In this document: piece after piece, positions 1-8,116 of the stretch | Position numbering within the stretch: the first letter of the stretch is position 1 | How the letters are laid out: each line of letters starts with the position of its first letter | From: Pseudonocardia sp. HH130629-09 | GTDB lineage: Bacteria > Actinomycetota > Actinomycetes > Mycobacteriales > Pseudonocardiaceae | DNA: 64,000 bases | Reading direction: 5' to 3' | Assembly: GCF_001294645.1 (NCBI RefSeq) | Contig: NZ_CP011868.1 | Span: forward strand, 1,984,001-2,048,000 | Translations under genes and position numbers: made by a program | Notes under the pieces: model-generated | The model's input: only the letters and a program-made list of their open reading frames with translations | Database searches by the model: none | What the model was told of the DNA's origin: nothing

Positions 1-64
1 CGAGGTGCTCGTGCGGCCGGTGGAACAGGTGCGGTGATCTCGGCGCGGAGCCCGGAAACGGAGA

Positions 65-96
65 ATCCCCGGGGCCGGAGATCCGGCCCCGGGGAT
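65..96 (-). terminator. Terminator of the Gly-Cys-Val tRNA array
   Basis: A perfect 14-bp GC-rich stem with an AGAT loop lies nine bases beyond the 3' end of tRNA-Val on the minus strand. A related but imperfect hairpin follows the other tRNA array at 561-593, so both arrays end in the same kind of structure. No long T tract is visible. Confidence 0.8.
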
Positions 97-104
97 CTGG
101 GACA

Positions 105-179
<75 letters not shown>

Positions 180-180
180 G

Positions 181-252
181 AGGCGGCGGCGGGAATCGAA
201 CCCGCGTACAGGGCTTTGCAGGCCCTTGCCTAAGCCACTCGGCCACGCCGCC
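181..252 (-). tRNA. tRNA-Cys (anticodon GCA)
   Basis: A 72-nt cloverleaf with acceptor GGCGGCG/CGCCGCC, T arm GCGGG-TTCGATT-CCCGC, GCA anticodon and U73, the usual cysteine discriminator. CCA is not encoded. It starts one base upstream of tRNA-Val in the same transcript and has no copy in the second array. Confidence 0.95.
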
Positions 253-282
253 GGAAACCGGCCTGCTGTCGCGGCCCGGCAG

Positions 283-355
283 AGCGGACGACGGGATTCG
301 AACCCGCGACCCTCACCTTGGCAAGGTGATGCGCTACCAGCTGCGCTACGTCCGC
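283..355 (-). tRNA. tRNA-Gly (anticodon GCC)
   Basis: A 73-nt cloverleaf with acceptor GCGGACG/CGTCCGC, anticodon loop TTGCCAA (GCC) and U73. CCA is not encoded. It is first in the Gly-Cys-Val array, and its mature sequence looks identical to the copy at 695-767. Confidence 0.95.
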
Positions 356-406
356 ATGTCGCACCGTTCCCGAAGCGTTTCCGCGAGTTCCCGGTGCGTT
401 GGGAGA

Positions 407-437
407 ACAGTAGCGCACGGTCCGTGGCCGCTGTCGA
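407..437 (-). promoter_or_regulatory. Promoter of the Gly-Cys-Val array
   Basis: On the minus strand a -10-like TACTGT (407-412) lies 52 nt from the 5' end of tRNA-Gly, with a weak -35-like TCGACA 19 nt upstream. The second array has TAATGT at exactly the same distance from its tRNA-Gly. That shared spacing is the main support; the -35 calls are weak. Confidence 0.5.
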
Positions 438-560
438 GGGGGTACCCGATGATCGTCTGCCCAGGTCGGCGGTGTCACGACGGTCGGAGGCGTCCGGGGG
501 AGCGCGCTGCCGGCCTCCCGCGGGCCGTGTCGGCCATCCGGTCACGTCCGGGAAAAGCAA

Positions 561-593
561 GATCCCCGAGGCCGACGTGCGGCCCCGGGGATC
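561..593 (-). terminator. Terminator of the Gly-Val tRNA array
   Basis: An imperfect GC-rich hairpin (GATCCCC...GGGGATC outer arms, GGCCG/CGGCC inner arms) begins eight bases past the 3' end of tRNA-Val. It resembles the hairpin at 65-96 and separates the two arrays. Confidence 0.75.
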
Positions 594-600
594 CGGGAAA

Positions 601-675
<75 letters not shown>

Positions 676-694
676 GTGGGAAGAGAATTCTCCG

Positions 695-767
695 AGCGGA
701 CGACGGGATTCGAACCCGCGACCCTCACCTTGGCAAGGTGATGCGCTACCAGCTGCGCTACGTCCGC
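695..767 (-). tRNA. tRNA-Gly (anticodon GCC), second copy
   Basis: A 73-nt cloverleaf with the same acceptor, GCC anticodon and U73 as the copy at 283-355. It is first in a two-gene Gly-Val array that appears to be a duplicate of the neighbouring three-gene array. Confidence 0.95.
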
Positions 768-818
768 ACCGTGCACCGCGTCCCGGGCCGTGAGACCCGT
801 CCGCGGCGCGGTGAGAGA

Positions 819-849
819 ACATTAGCACCCGCCCCGAGGGGGGTCCGAC
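819..849 (-). promoter_or_regulatory. Promoter of the Gly-Val array
   Basis: A minus-strand TAATGT (819-824) lies 52 nt from the tRNA-Gly 5' end, at the same spacing as the TACTGT of the other array. A weak -35-like GTCGGA lies 19 nt upstream. Confidence 0.5.
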
Positions 850-922
850 CGCCCCCTCTCGCCACCACCGGATGTCCTCTCACGTGCGGAGACGTGCTCC
901 GCCCGGTGGTGGGTGCCTCGGT

Positions 923-1351
923 TCAGTCCCGGGCGGTGGTGTCCAGCAGGTCCGCGAGAGCGGCGTCGAAGTCGAGCCACGAGTACTCGGCGGCGGCGGG
1001 CACGGCGTCGTAGGTCGCCTGCAGGAACTCCGACAGGGTCGCCGCGGAGGTGGTGAACAGGGCGTGACCCGAGGGGGAGGTGAGCTCGAGCTCGATCCGG
1101 GTCGGGTCGTCGCTCATCGGCTGCACTCGGACGTCGCCGGTGCCGGCGGAGTCGACCAGGCCGTCGCCGAGCAGGTCGCGGGCGAAGACCCAGTCGACCG
1201 TGGTGTCGTGGCCGGTCTTGAACGAGGCCTGGACGGCGTAGGGGTCGCGGCTCGTGTAGGACAGTTCGACCTTCACGGGCACGACGGGCGCGTCCGGAGC
1301 GATGAGCTCGAACATGGCCGTCGCCCGGATCGTCTTGGACTCGTCGCGCAT
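923..1351 (-). CDS. ssgB: SsgA-like sporulation/cell-division regulator, closest to SsgB
   Basis: This 142-residue protein fits the SsgA/B family (about 130-145 residues). The core pattern DPYAVQASF, then VDWVFARDLL, then GTGDVRVQP is typical of SsgB-like proteins. In Streptomyces, SsgB helps place FtsZ for sporulation septa; by family inference this protein acts in the cytoplasm in septum control. No signal peptide or membrane segment is visible. The start is the ATG at 1351, giving a normal family N-terminus. The gene is transcribed away from the sigma-factor gene, and the 240-bp divergent region holds an inverted repeat (1471-1490). Assignment to SsgB rather than another SsgA-like paralogue is likely, not certain. 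Confidence 0.85.
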   Translation of the reverse strand: MRDESKTIRATAMFELIAPDAPVVPVKVELSYTSRDPYAVQASFKTGHDTTVDWVFARDLLGDGLVDSAGTGDVRVQPMSDDPTRIELELTSPSGHALFTTSAATLSEFLQATYDAVPAAAEYSWLDFDAALADLLDTTARD

Positions 1352-1470
1352 CGGTGATCCTCTTTCGTGGGGGCGTTGCGTGGGGCGTCAGTGTGGGAAC
1401 GAGAGAGAAGGCCTCGGGGTGACGGGTTCGATGCGCATGAACGTGGGTCACCGTGGGATGACCCCCGATC

Positions 1471-1490
1471 GAGTCACAACGGTGTAACTC
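1471..1490. promoter_or_regulatory. Inverted repeat between ssgB and the sigma-factor gene
   Basis: GAGTCACA-ACGG-TGTAACTC forms two 8-bp arms with one mismatch around a 4-bp centre. It lies about 100 bp from the sigma-factor start and 120 bp from ssgB, in their shared upstream region, so it is a candidate operator. The binding protein is unknown. Confidence 0.4.
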
Positions 1491-1591
1491 ATCGCGTGCG
1501 ACGACGGGGCTGAACGGGGCTCGGCGCCGTCCTGGCGTGTGAGCCGCGCAGCTTAGAACGACTACTCTCGTCGGAGTCCGAACCGGAACGG

Positions 1592-2308
1592 GTGCGGACA
1601 CCGAACACAGCAATCGTGAGGACAACGCTGGTGGCAGGCATCGCCGATCCGCCGGACCGCCCCGAGCACGGGCGGGCCGCCGGGCCTGCCGCGCGCCGTG
1701 ATCCGTCACGTCGTGACGACGCCGGGGACGCGCGTCTCGTGCAACGGATCGTGTCCGGGGACTCGACCGCACTGGGCGAGCTGTACGACCGGTTCGGGCG
1801 CCAGGCCTACTCCCTCGCGCGGCGCATCTGCGCCGACGAGGGTCTCGCCGAGGACGTCGTCCAGGAGGTCTTCCTGGCCTTCTGGCGCGACCCGTCGCGC
1901 TTCGACCCGGCCAAGGGCCGGTTCGGAACCTGGCTGTTGACCCTGGTGCACCACAAGTCCGTCGACGCCGTCCGCCGGGAGAGTGCCATCCGGCGTCGCA
2001 CCGTCCCGGCGTCGGAGGACGGCTCGGAGTGGAACGCCCCGCCCGGGCCGGGCGCCGACGAGGGAGCCATCGGCGCGCTGGTCGCGGGCCACGTGCGTGA
2101 CGCGCTCGATCAGCTGCCCGCCGACCAGCGGAAGGTCCTGGCACTGGCGTACTACGGCGGCTACACGCAACGCGAGGTGGCCGCGATGACAGGGGTGCCG
2201 CTGGGCACCGTGAAGTCCCGCATGTTCACCGGGGTGGCCAAGCTCCGGAACCTGCTGGGCCCCGTGGTCGGGGACGCCGGGGCGGACCTGGCGGGAGGGC
2301 TGTCGTGA
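1592..2308 (+). CDS. ECF RNA polymerase sigma factor, SigK/RskA-partner type
   Basis: The protein (up to 238 residues) has sigma region 2 (ALGELYDRFG, then AEDVVQEVFLAFW) and region 4 (DQLPADQRKVLALAYYGGYT, GTVKSRM). It directs RNA polymerase to an alternative promoter set. Its stop overlaps the start of the next gene, which encodes a zinc-finger plus RskA-domain anti-sigma factor, so the pair is translationally coupled and likely works as a membrane-signalled switch. The first in-frame GTG is taken at 1592, but GTGs at about 1616 and 1631 are possible; the first 40 residues look disordered. The inducing signal cannot be read from the sequence. Confidence 0.9.
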   Translation: MRTPNTAIVRTTLVAGIADPPDRPEHGRAAGPAARRDPSRRDDAGDARLVQRIVSGDSTALGELYDRFGRQAYSLARRICADEGLAEDVVQEVFLAFWRDPSRFDPAKGRFGTWLLTLVHHKSVDAVRRESAIRRRTVPASEDGSEWNAPPGPGADEGAIGALVAGHVRDALDQLPADQRKVLALAYYGGYTQREVAAMTGVPLGTVKSRMFTGVAKLRNLLGPVVGDAGADLAGGLS

Positions 2309-3210
2309 ACGACAACGAGGGGAGGCCCTGTCCGATGAACGAGCAGACGGTCGGCTGGGCGCTCCACGCCCTCGAGCCCGACGAGGAGATCGAGGTGCTG
2401 CAGCACCTCGAGGGCTGCGACGAGTGCCGTCGTCTCGCCGCCGACGTGGCCGAGACGACCACCGTCCTCGGCGGCGCGGTGCAGCAGGTGGAACCGCCCG
2501 CATCGCTGCGCGACGCGATCCTGGAGCAGGCCCGGAACACTCCACAGGTCGGACGGGCCGGTGACCGGGCGCTCCCGCGTCACGCGCTGCGCGACGACGT
2601 CGCGTCCTCCGGAGCTTCGCCCGAGGGCGGGGCGCGCCCGTCGCGATCCGAGCGGCTCACCGTCGCCGCGACACGCCCGCCGGCGGGGCCCGGACGCGGC
2701 AGCGCCCGGAACGGGTGGCTGCGCCGCCCCGGTCGGGTACTGGTCGCCGCGGCCGTCGCACTCGCGGTGATCGTCAGCGGGGGAGTCGTCGTCGGGCAGA
2801 TGCGGTCGATGCAGGCCGAGCGCGACGCCAGCCTCGCGCAGGCCCAGGAGATGCGCGACGTGCTCTCCGCCATCGCGCAGCCCGGGACCCCGCACGCCTT
2901 CCTGTCCCCCGGGCCGGGGGGACCGATGGTCGCGGCCGTCGTGATGAAGGACGGACAGCGGGAGGTCATGCCGATGGGGCTCGATCCGAACGAGCCCGCC
3001 GACCAGACCTATGTTCTGTGGGGGCTGAACGAGGACGGAACTCCGCGGGCGATCGGCACGTTCGACGTGCGAGCGGGGCAGTCGGGACCGGTATCCGTAG
3101 AATCGCCCGACAGCGGGAGCTACGGGACATACGCCGTCTCGCTCGAGCGCGGAAGGGAGGCCCCTCCCGCGCCGACCAAGGTAGTCGCGACCGGGCAGGT
3201 GGAGACCTGA
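2305..3210 (+). CDS. Anti-sigma factor with zinc-finger N-terminus and RskA domain
   Basis: This 301-residue protein has a cytoplasmic anti-sigma domain with the HLEGCDECR zinc-binding motif, a long Pro/Arg linker, one membrane helix near residues 150-170 (VLVAAAVALAVIVSGGVVVG) and an external RskA-type domain including QTYVLWGLNEDGTPRAIGTF. The layout matches RskA-family anti-sigma factors, which hold an ECF sigma factor inactive until the outer domain is processed. It starts with GTG overlapping the sigma stop codon. It presumably controls the sigma factor encoded just upstream. Confidence 0.88.
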   Translation: MNDNEGRPCPMNEQTVGWALHALEPDEEIEVLQHLEGCDECRRLAADVAETTTVLGGAVQQVEPPASLRDAILEQARNTPQVGRAGDRALPRHALRDDVASSGASPEGGARPSRSERLTVAATRPPAGPGRGSARNGWLRRPGRVLVAAAVALAVIVSGGVVVGQMRSMQAERDASLAQAQEMRDVLSAIAQPGTPHAFLSPGPGGPMVAAVVMKDGQREVMPMGLDPNEPADQTYVLWGLNEDGTPRAIGTFDVRAGQSGPVSVESPDSGSYGTYAVSLERGREAPPAPTKVVATGQVET

Positions 3211-3236
3211 GTACGACGGAGAAGGACGGCGTCGGT

Positions 3237-3764
3237 GTGACGGCGGCCGGGAGCACGACCTCCGGGCGCCGGTACACCCCCGTCCGCAGGAAGTACCGGC
3301 GGGCGAAGGTCCGCTACCGCGCGTTCCGGGCGGGGGTGGCCCGCAGACCGGTGCTGGACCTGACCTACCGCATCACCATGGGGGTCCTCGGCACCGCGAT
3401 CGTCATCATCGGGATCATCGCGCTGCCTGCGCCGGGTCCCGGCTGGGCGATCATCTTCCTCGGCCTGGGCGTGCTCGCCGCCGAGTTCAGCTGGGCCCAG
3501 CGGCTCCTGCACTGGGTCCGCGTCCGCTACGACGGCTGGGTCGCCTGGATGGGCCGCCAGAACCGTGTCGTGCAGCTGCTGGTGATGACCTTGATCCTCG
3601 GCACGGTCGCGGTCTGCGCTTGGCTGTTCGGGATCTTCGCGACGGTCGGAGGCTGGGTGGGGATCCACTGGGAATGGCTGCACTCGCCGCTGCTGCCGTT
3701 GATCCAGCCGCCGCCCCCGCCGGTGCCCGTACCCGGATCGGAGCTGGTCACGGGCCCGCGGTGA
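3237..3764 (+). CDS. Small integral membrane protein, TIGR02611/PGPGW family
   Basis: This protein of about 175 residues has a basic N-terminus, a membrane hairpin around LPAPGPGWAIIFLGLGVLAA, a further membrane segment near residues 115-140 and a Pro-rich tail. The PGPGW motif marks an actinobacterial membrane family of unknown function (TIGR02611 type). GTG 3237 is chosen because GAAGGA precedes it; it begins 27 nt after the anti-sigma gene, so it may belong to that operon. No function can be assigned. Confidence 0.75.
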   Translation: MTAAGSTTSGRRYTPVRRKYRRAKVRYRAFRAGVARRPVLDLTYRITMGVLGTAIVIIGIIALPAPGPGWAIIFLGLGVLAAEFSWAQRLLHWVRVRYDGWVAWMGRQNRVVQLLVMTLILGTVAVCAWLFGIFATVGGWVGIHWEWLHSPLLPLIQPPPPPVPVPGSELVTGPR

Positions 3765-3826
3765 TCCACGGGCGACCCCCGTGAACGGCGGGGGGACGGG
3801 CTGTGTAGAGTTGGTTTCACCGCTGA

Positions 3827-3898
3827 GGGCGATTAGCTCAGGGGGAGAGCGCTTCGTTCACACCGAAGAGGTCACTGGTTCGATCCCAGTATCGCCCA
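3827..3898 (+). tRNA. tRNA-Val (anticodon CAC)
   Basis: A 72-nt cloverleaf with acceptor GGGCGAT/ATCGCCC, anticodon loop TTCACAC (CAC) and A73. CCA is not encoded. A perfect hairpin terminator follows, and then the 3' end of a tyrosine integrase gene facing the tRNA. That arrangement is typical of a tRNA used as an integration site. Confidence 0.95.
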
Positions 3899-3904
3899 CA
3901 GTCA

Positions 3905-3950
3905 AAACCCCTGGTCACAGGCTCGACGAGCCGGATGTGACCAGGGGTTT
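3905..3950 (+). terminator. Terminator downstream of tRNA-Val(CAC)
   Basis: A perfect 15-bp stem (AAACCCCTGGTCACA with its complement) ends in a short T run. Its loop holds a second small hairpin, GGCTC-GAC-GAGCC. Confidence 0.85.
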
Positions 3951-3987
3951 CGTCGTTCTATGGCGACCCGAGTAGCTAACTGAGTAC

Positions 3988-4353
3988 CTATGTAGTCGAG
4001 TCCGGGAAGATCTCGTTCATGGCGGTGGCTCCGGTGTCGATGACGGGCCGGATCTGCTTACGGTAGATGCGCTCGGTGACTCCGCTACCGCCCGCATGTC
4101 CGACCAGGCTGGCGATCTGGTCGACCGTCATGCCGCTGTCGGAGAGCAGCGAGACGAAGCTGTGGCGCAGCTCCCGCGGCGTCCACTCGGCGGCGTTCAG
4201 CCCGACCTCCTTCAACTCTGGTGCACCGAGAATCCGGCGGAATCCTCGTCGGACGTTGGCAGCGTCCAGCTCGGTGCCGGTCTCCGACGCGAACACTAGC
4301 CCGGACTCTTCACGGGCTGTGCCGGTGATCTCCGACCCCAACTGAAGAAAGTG
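3988..4353 (-). pseudogene. Tyrosine integrase, C-terminal remnant
   Basis: Only about the last 120 codons remain. They hold the catalytic core of a phage-type tyrosine recombinase: PRELRHSFVSLL (Arg and His box), GHAGGSGVTERIYRKQ (second His and nucleophile Tyr). The reading frame runs into the left end of an IS1380-type element at about 4354, where family similarity stops. The 3' end points at tRNA-Val(CAC), as in tRNA-integrated elements. This is probably the relic of an island integrase that lost its DNA-binding half to the insertion. No intact partner for it lies nearby. Confidence 0.85.
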
Positions 4354-5992
4354 CCTCGTGACCAGGTAAGACAGCGGGTGTCGAAGCCCTGTCCGCCATG
4401 GTCGAGGAGGCACTTTCCGAGTGCAGACTACAAGCACGCGCCCACCGGTCATCGTGACCGCCGACGGCGCTGGGGTGGTGTCGCCCGTCGGGTCGCGTCT
4501 GCTGGCCGATGTCGCCGACCGGACCACGTTGACCAGTGAACTCTCGACCGCGCTCGCACCGCTGCGACGAGCTCGGGCGCGTCATGATCCGGGGCGGGTG
4601 CTGGTCGATCTGGCCGTCGCGGTCGCCGACGGGGCCACGAGGATCTGCGAGATCGCGGTCCTGGCCGATCAGGGCGCGGTGTTCGGGTCGGTGGCATCGG
4701 ACTCGACCTGCTGGCGACTGCTCGACAAGCTCGACGAGCGCCGGTTGTCCTCGATCGCGGCGGGGCGGGCGCGGGCCCGGGAGGTGGTCTGGGCCCAGCA
4801 CGCCGACGTCGATGGTCGCGCGTTTCCCGCGGCTCGGGTCGCCGGCCGCGACCTGCGCCGGCACGGCCGGGACGTGCTGGTGATCGATCTCGACGCCACG
4901 ATCGTCATCGCCCACAGCGAGAAGGAACAGGCCACGCCCACGTTCAAGAAGACGTTCGGGTATCACCCGATGCTGGCGTTCTGCGACAACACCGGCGAGT
5001 TCCTCGCCGCCCGCTTGCGCCGCGGGAACGCCGGTGCGAACACCGCCGCGGATCACATCAACGTGCTCGACGACGCGCTCGCCCAGATCCCTGACGCGTT
5101 CCGTCACGGGCACCCGATCCTGGTCCGCACCGACACCGCGGGCGCCACGAAAGCCTTCCTCGCCCACATCCGAGCGCAACAAGACACAGCGGTGAGCTGT
5201 GAGTTCTCCGTCGGCTGGGCCGTCACCGACCGCGAACGCACCGTGATCAGCCTGGTCCCGAAGACGGTGTGGGCCGAGGCGGTCGACGCTGACGGCGGGC
5301 ACCGTGACGGCGCCGGGCTGGCCGAGATCACCGGCTTGCTCCCCGCCTCCGCGTTGGTCGACTACCCGGCCGGGACCCGCGTTGTCGTCCGTCGCGAACG
5401 GCCGCATCCCGGCGCGCAGCTCGATGCGTTCGAGGAGCGTGACGGCTGGCGCTACACCGCGTTCGCCACCGACACCCGCGTCGGGCAGCTCGCCTTCCTC
5501 GACGCCCGCCACCGCGCCCACGCCCGGGTCGAGGACCGGATCCGCTGCGGCAAGGACACCGGCCTCAACCACTTCCCGTCCCGGTCCTTCGCCGTCAACG
5601 CGGCGTGGTTGACCGTGGTCATGCTCGCGGTCGACCTGATCACCTGGACCCAGCGCCTGCTTCTCGACGGCGACCTGGCGAAGGTCGAGCCGAAGGCGTT
5701 GCGCTACCGGTTGTTGCACACCGCCGCGCGGATCACCCGCGGGCAACGCCGAGTCTGGGTCCGTATCCAACGGTCCTGGCCCTGGGCGGTCGATCTCGCC
5801 CGCGCGTTCGCGCGGCTGTGCGCGTTGCCTGTTCCTGCTGGTTGATCTCCGAAGCCCGACACGACGAGCGGCGGGAGCTCCCGGCAGAACGCGCAGGCCG
5901 GCCCCTTCGCCATGCCCACCCATCGAACGAACCGGACCGGATCCGCCGCCAGCCGATCACGCGGTCAATCCGCAGCTCCGTGAATCACCAGG
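4354..5992 (+). mobile_element. IS1380-family insertion sequence
   Basis: The element carries one full-length transposase. The ends are inferred from a short inverted match, CCTCGTGACC at the left and CCTGGTGATT (reverse complement) at the right. No target duplication is seen: the left flank is integrase sequence, the right flank matches the 3' end of an IS481 transposase. The ends were therefore joined to different DNA after insertion. The right end overlaps the target duplication of the following IS256. Confidence 0.75.
4421..5845 (+). CDS. IS1380-family transposase
   Basis: This 474-residue protein is full length for the family. Landmarks are VIDLDATIVIAHSEKEQATP with the first catalytic Asp, FKKTFGYHPMLAFCDNTGEF, an internal VRTDTAGA Asp box and a C-terminal AWLTVVMLAVDLITW helix. 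It catalyses cut-and-paste transposition of its own element. The frame is intact, so it may be active. It is the left-most element in the IS nest and truncates the integrase at 3988-4353. Confidence 0.93.
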   Translation: MQTTSTRPPVIVTADGAGVVSPVGSRLLADVADRTTLTSELSTALAPLRRARARHDPGRVLVDLAVAVADGATRICEIAVLADQGAVFGSVASDSTCWRLLDKLDERRLSSIAAGRARAREVVWAQHADVDGRAFPAARVAGRDLRRHGRDVLVIDLDATIVIAHSEKEQATPTFKKTFGYHPMLAFCDNTGEFLAARLRRGNAGANTAADHINVLDDALAQIPDAFRHGHPILVRTDTAGATKAFLAHIRAQQDTAVSCEFSVGWAVTDRERTVISLVPKTVWAEAVDADGGHRDGAGLAEITGLLPASALVDYPAGTRVVVRRERPHPGAQLDAFEERDGWRYTAFATDTRVGQLAFLDARHRAHARVEDRIRCGKDTGLNHFPSRSFAVNAAWLTVVMLAVDLITWTQRLLLDGDLAKVEPKALRYRLLHTAARITRGQRRVWVRIQRSWPWAVDLARAFARLCALPVPAG

Positions 5993-5996
5993 GCTA

Positions 5997-7400
5997 GGAC
6001 TGTTTCAAGATCGGTGTTTTCGGCCCGACACGCCGGGCTGAGGTCCGGCGAGATGGGCACGGACAGTGATGACATCGGACCTTGTGGATCCAAGCGAGGG
6101 TGACCCGAAGCCTGCTCGGCAGGCGTCGGCGGAGCGGGCCGCTGCGGCGGCGATGGTGGCCGAGGCGAAGGCGCGCGGGCTGGCGTTGACCGGCCCGGAC
6201 GGCCTGTTGAAGCTCTTTACCAAGAATGTTCTGGAAACGGCGCTGAACGAGGAGATGACCGAGCACCTCGGGCACGACAAGAACCGGGCCGACCCCGGCC
6301 GGGAATCCACCAACGTGCGGAACGGGTCCCGCTCGAAGACGGTTCTCTCGGATGCCGCGGGTGACGTGGAGATCGACGTTCCGAGAGACAGGGCCAGCAC
6401 TTTCGAGCCGCAGATCGTGAAGAAGCGTCAGCGGCGCCTCACAGATGTCGACGAGGTCGTACTGTCGCTGTATGCGAAAGGGATGACGACCGGGGAGGTT
6501 TCCGCACATTTCGCTGACATCTATGGGGCGTCAGTATCGAAGGAGACGGTCTCGCGGATCACCGACAAGGTCGTCGCCGAGATGAATGACTGGGTTGGTC
6601 GGCCGTTGGATTCGGTGTACGCCGCGGTGTTCATCGACGCTGTCCACGTCAAGGTCCGGGACGGGCAGGTCGCCAACCGGCCGGTCTACGCAGCCATCGG
6701 CGTCACCGTGGACGGCTGCAAGGACGTGCTGGGGCTGTGGATGGGCGTCGGCAGTGAGGGCGCGAAGTTCTGGATGAGCGTGCTGGTCGACCTGAAGAAC
6801 CGCGGCGTGCGTGACGTGCTGTTCCTGGTCTGCGACGGCCTCAAAGGACTCCCGGAGGTCGTGGCCAACGTGTGGCCGCAAACCATTGTCCAAACCTGCG
6901 TCGTGCACCTGATCCGAAACACTTTCCGGCTGGTGGGTCGACAGGACTGGGACGCGGTGAAGCGCGACATCAAACCAATCTATGCCGCGCCCAACCCGAA
7001 TGCAGCACTTATCGCTATGGATGAGCTCGACGAGAAATGGGGCCGTAAGTACGCGGCGATGATCCGGCTATGGCGCAACGCGTGGGAAGAGTTCGTGCCG
7101 TTCTTGGACTACGACGTCGAGATTCGAAGGGTGATCTGCTCTACGAATGCGATCGAATCGCTTAACGCCCGCTACCGGCGCGCGGTGCGGGCGCGTGGTC
7201 ATTTCCCCACTGAGCAGGCTGCGATGAAATGCTTGTATCTTGTGACTCGCAGCCTGGACCCGACCGGGACGGGCCGCACGAGGTGGACGATGCGTTGGAA
7301 GCCCGTGATCAACGCGTTCGCCATCACGTTCGGTGACCGCTGGCCGGGAGCCGAGACCTACTGAGCAACGACGCCGAAACACCGATCACGAGACAGGCCC
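5997..7400 (+). mobile_element. IS256-family insertion sequence with target duplication
   Basis: Imperfect inverted repeats share GATCGGTGTTT and CGGC blocks: the left reads GGACTGTTTCAAGATCGG and the right complement GGCCTGTCTCGTGATCGG. A 9-bp direct repeat, CCAGGGCTA, lies on both sides (5988-5996 and 7401-7409). IS256 elements normally make 8-9-bp duplications. The insertion is at the junction of the IS1380 right end and an IS481 remnant, so it is among the youngest events in the nest. Confidence 0.85.
6066..7364 (+). CDS. IS256-family (Mutator-type) transposase
   Basis: This 432-residue, full-length transposase has the family signatures VFIDAVHVKVRDG (first catalytic Asp), VLFLVCDGLKGLP (second Asp), QTCVVHLIRN and the C-terminal STNAIESLNARYRRAVRARG with the catalytic Glu. 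The frame is intact and the element ends are recognisable, so it is potentially active. The chosen start, ATG 6066 (MM...), lies about 70 bp inside the left end. Confidence 0.95.
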   Translation: MMTSDLVDPSEGDPKPARQASAERAAAAAMVAEAKARGLALTGPDGLLKLFTKNVLETALNEEMTEHLGHDKNRADPGRESTNVRNGSRSKTVLSDAAGDVEIDVPRDRASTFEPQIVKKRQRRLTDVDEVVLSLYAKGMTTGEVSAHFADIYGASVSKETVSRITDKVVAEMNDWVGRPLDSVYAAVFIDAVHVKVRDGQVANRPVYAAIGVTVDGCKDVLGLWMGVGSEGAKFWMSVLVDLKNRGVRDVLFLVCDGLKGLPEVVANVWPQTIVQTCVVHLIRNTFRLVGRQDWDAVKRDIKPIYAAPNPNAALIAMDELDEKWGRKYAAMIRLWRNAWEEFVPFLDYDVEIRRVICSTNAIESLNARYRRAVRARGHFPTEQAAMKCLYLVTRSLDPTGTGRTRWTMRWKPVINAFAITFGDRWPGAETY

Positions 7401-7407
7401 CCAGGGC

Positions 7408-7502
7408 TAGTTGTGATGTCCAGGCAGGTTGGTCAGGCGACTGATCGGCGGTAGGCCGTTGGTTGCGCTGTGGGGCCGGTGGTGATTGTAGAAGTGCAGC
7501 CT
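7408..7502 (-). pseudogene. IS481-family transposase, 3' remnant
   Basis: About 31 codons on the minus strand (LHFYNHHRPHSATNGLPP and onward to the stop) are nearly identical to the C-terminus of the IS481 transposase ending at 11204, in inverted orientation. Similarity begins abruptly at about 7502, where IS3 DNA starts, and ends at the IS256 duplication. It is a fragment left by insertions and rearrangement. Confidence 0.85.
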
Positions 7503-7516
7503 GAAGCGCCCCGGGT

Positions 7517-8061
7517 TCAGTGGAGGCTGAGTTCTCCCGAGATCGGAGTGTCTCGGGCTGGTTGGTGAGCGTAGTAGTTCTGTTCGTACTCGATCGGCGG
7601 CATGTTGCCGATCATGGAGTGCAGCCGCTGGGTGTTGAACCAATGCACCCAGCTCGCGGTGGCCAGCTCGAGATCCTCGACCGCACGGATCGGTCCGTCA
7701 CGGCGGATGCACTCGGTCTTGTAGAGCCCGATCACCGACTCGGCCAGGGCGTTGTCGTAGCTGTCACCGACCGAGCCGATCGAGGCGATCGCGCCGGCCT
7801 CGGCGAGGCGGTTGCCGTATCGGATAGCGCAGTACTGGCTGCCTGCATCGCTGTGATGGATCAACCCGTCCAGGCGCCCGTCGGTCGTCTGACCTGCGCT
7901 GTCACGGGTCCACAACGCCATTTCCAGAGCGTCGAGCGGGAGCTCGGTTGGCATCGAGGAAGCGCAACGCCATCCGACGATGCGTCGGGAGAACACGTCG
8001 GAGACGAACGCGGTGAACACCATCCCCGACCAGGTCGGCACGTATGTCGACGACGGGCTCA
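7517..8061 (-). pseudogene. IS3-family transposase OrfB, C-terminal remnant
   Basis: About 180 codons of the catalytic domain remain: VFSRRIVGWR, HHSDAGSQYCAIRY with the second Asp, SVGDSYDNALAESVIGLYKT with the catalytic Glu. The N-terminal half, including the first Asp, is missing where an IS21-type end begins at about 8062. The family member cannot transpose alone. It differs clearly from both IS3 elements at 52-56 kb. Confidence 0.85.
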
Positions 8062-8116
8062 GACTGACCCCCTAGCGTCGGCTTGGGATTGACCCCCTCT
8101 GCACGACGCTGAGGGG

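Noticed and set aside
822..2144. Minus-strand open frame over ssgB and the sigma factor
   Set aside because: Antisense shadow with Arg/Pro-rich low-complexity sequence; ssgB and the sigma factor have clear family motifs.
4421..5845. IS1380 with a normal 4-bp target duplication
   Set aside because: The flanks differ (integrase and IS481), so no duplication can be read.
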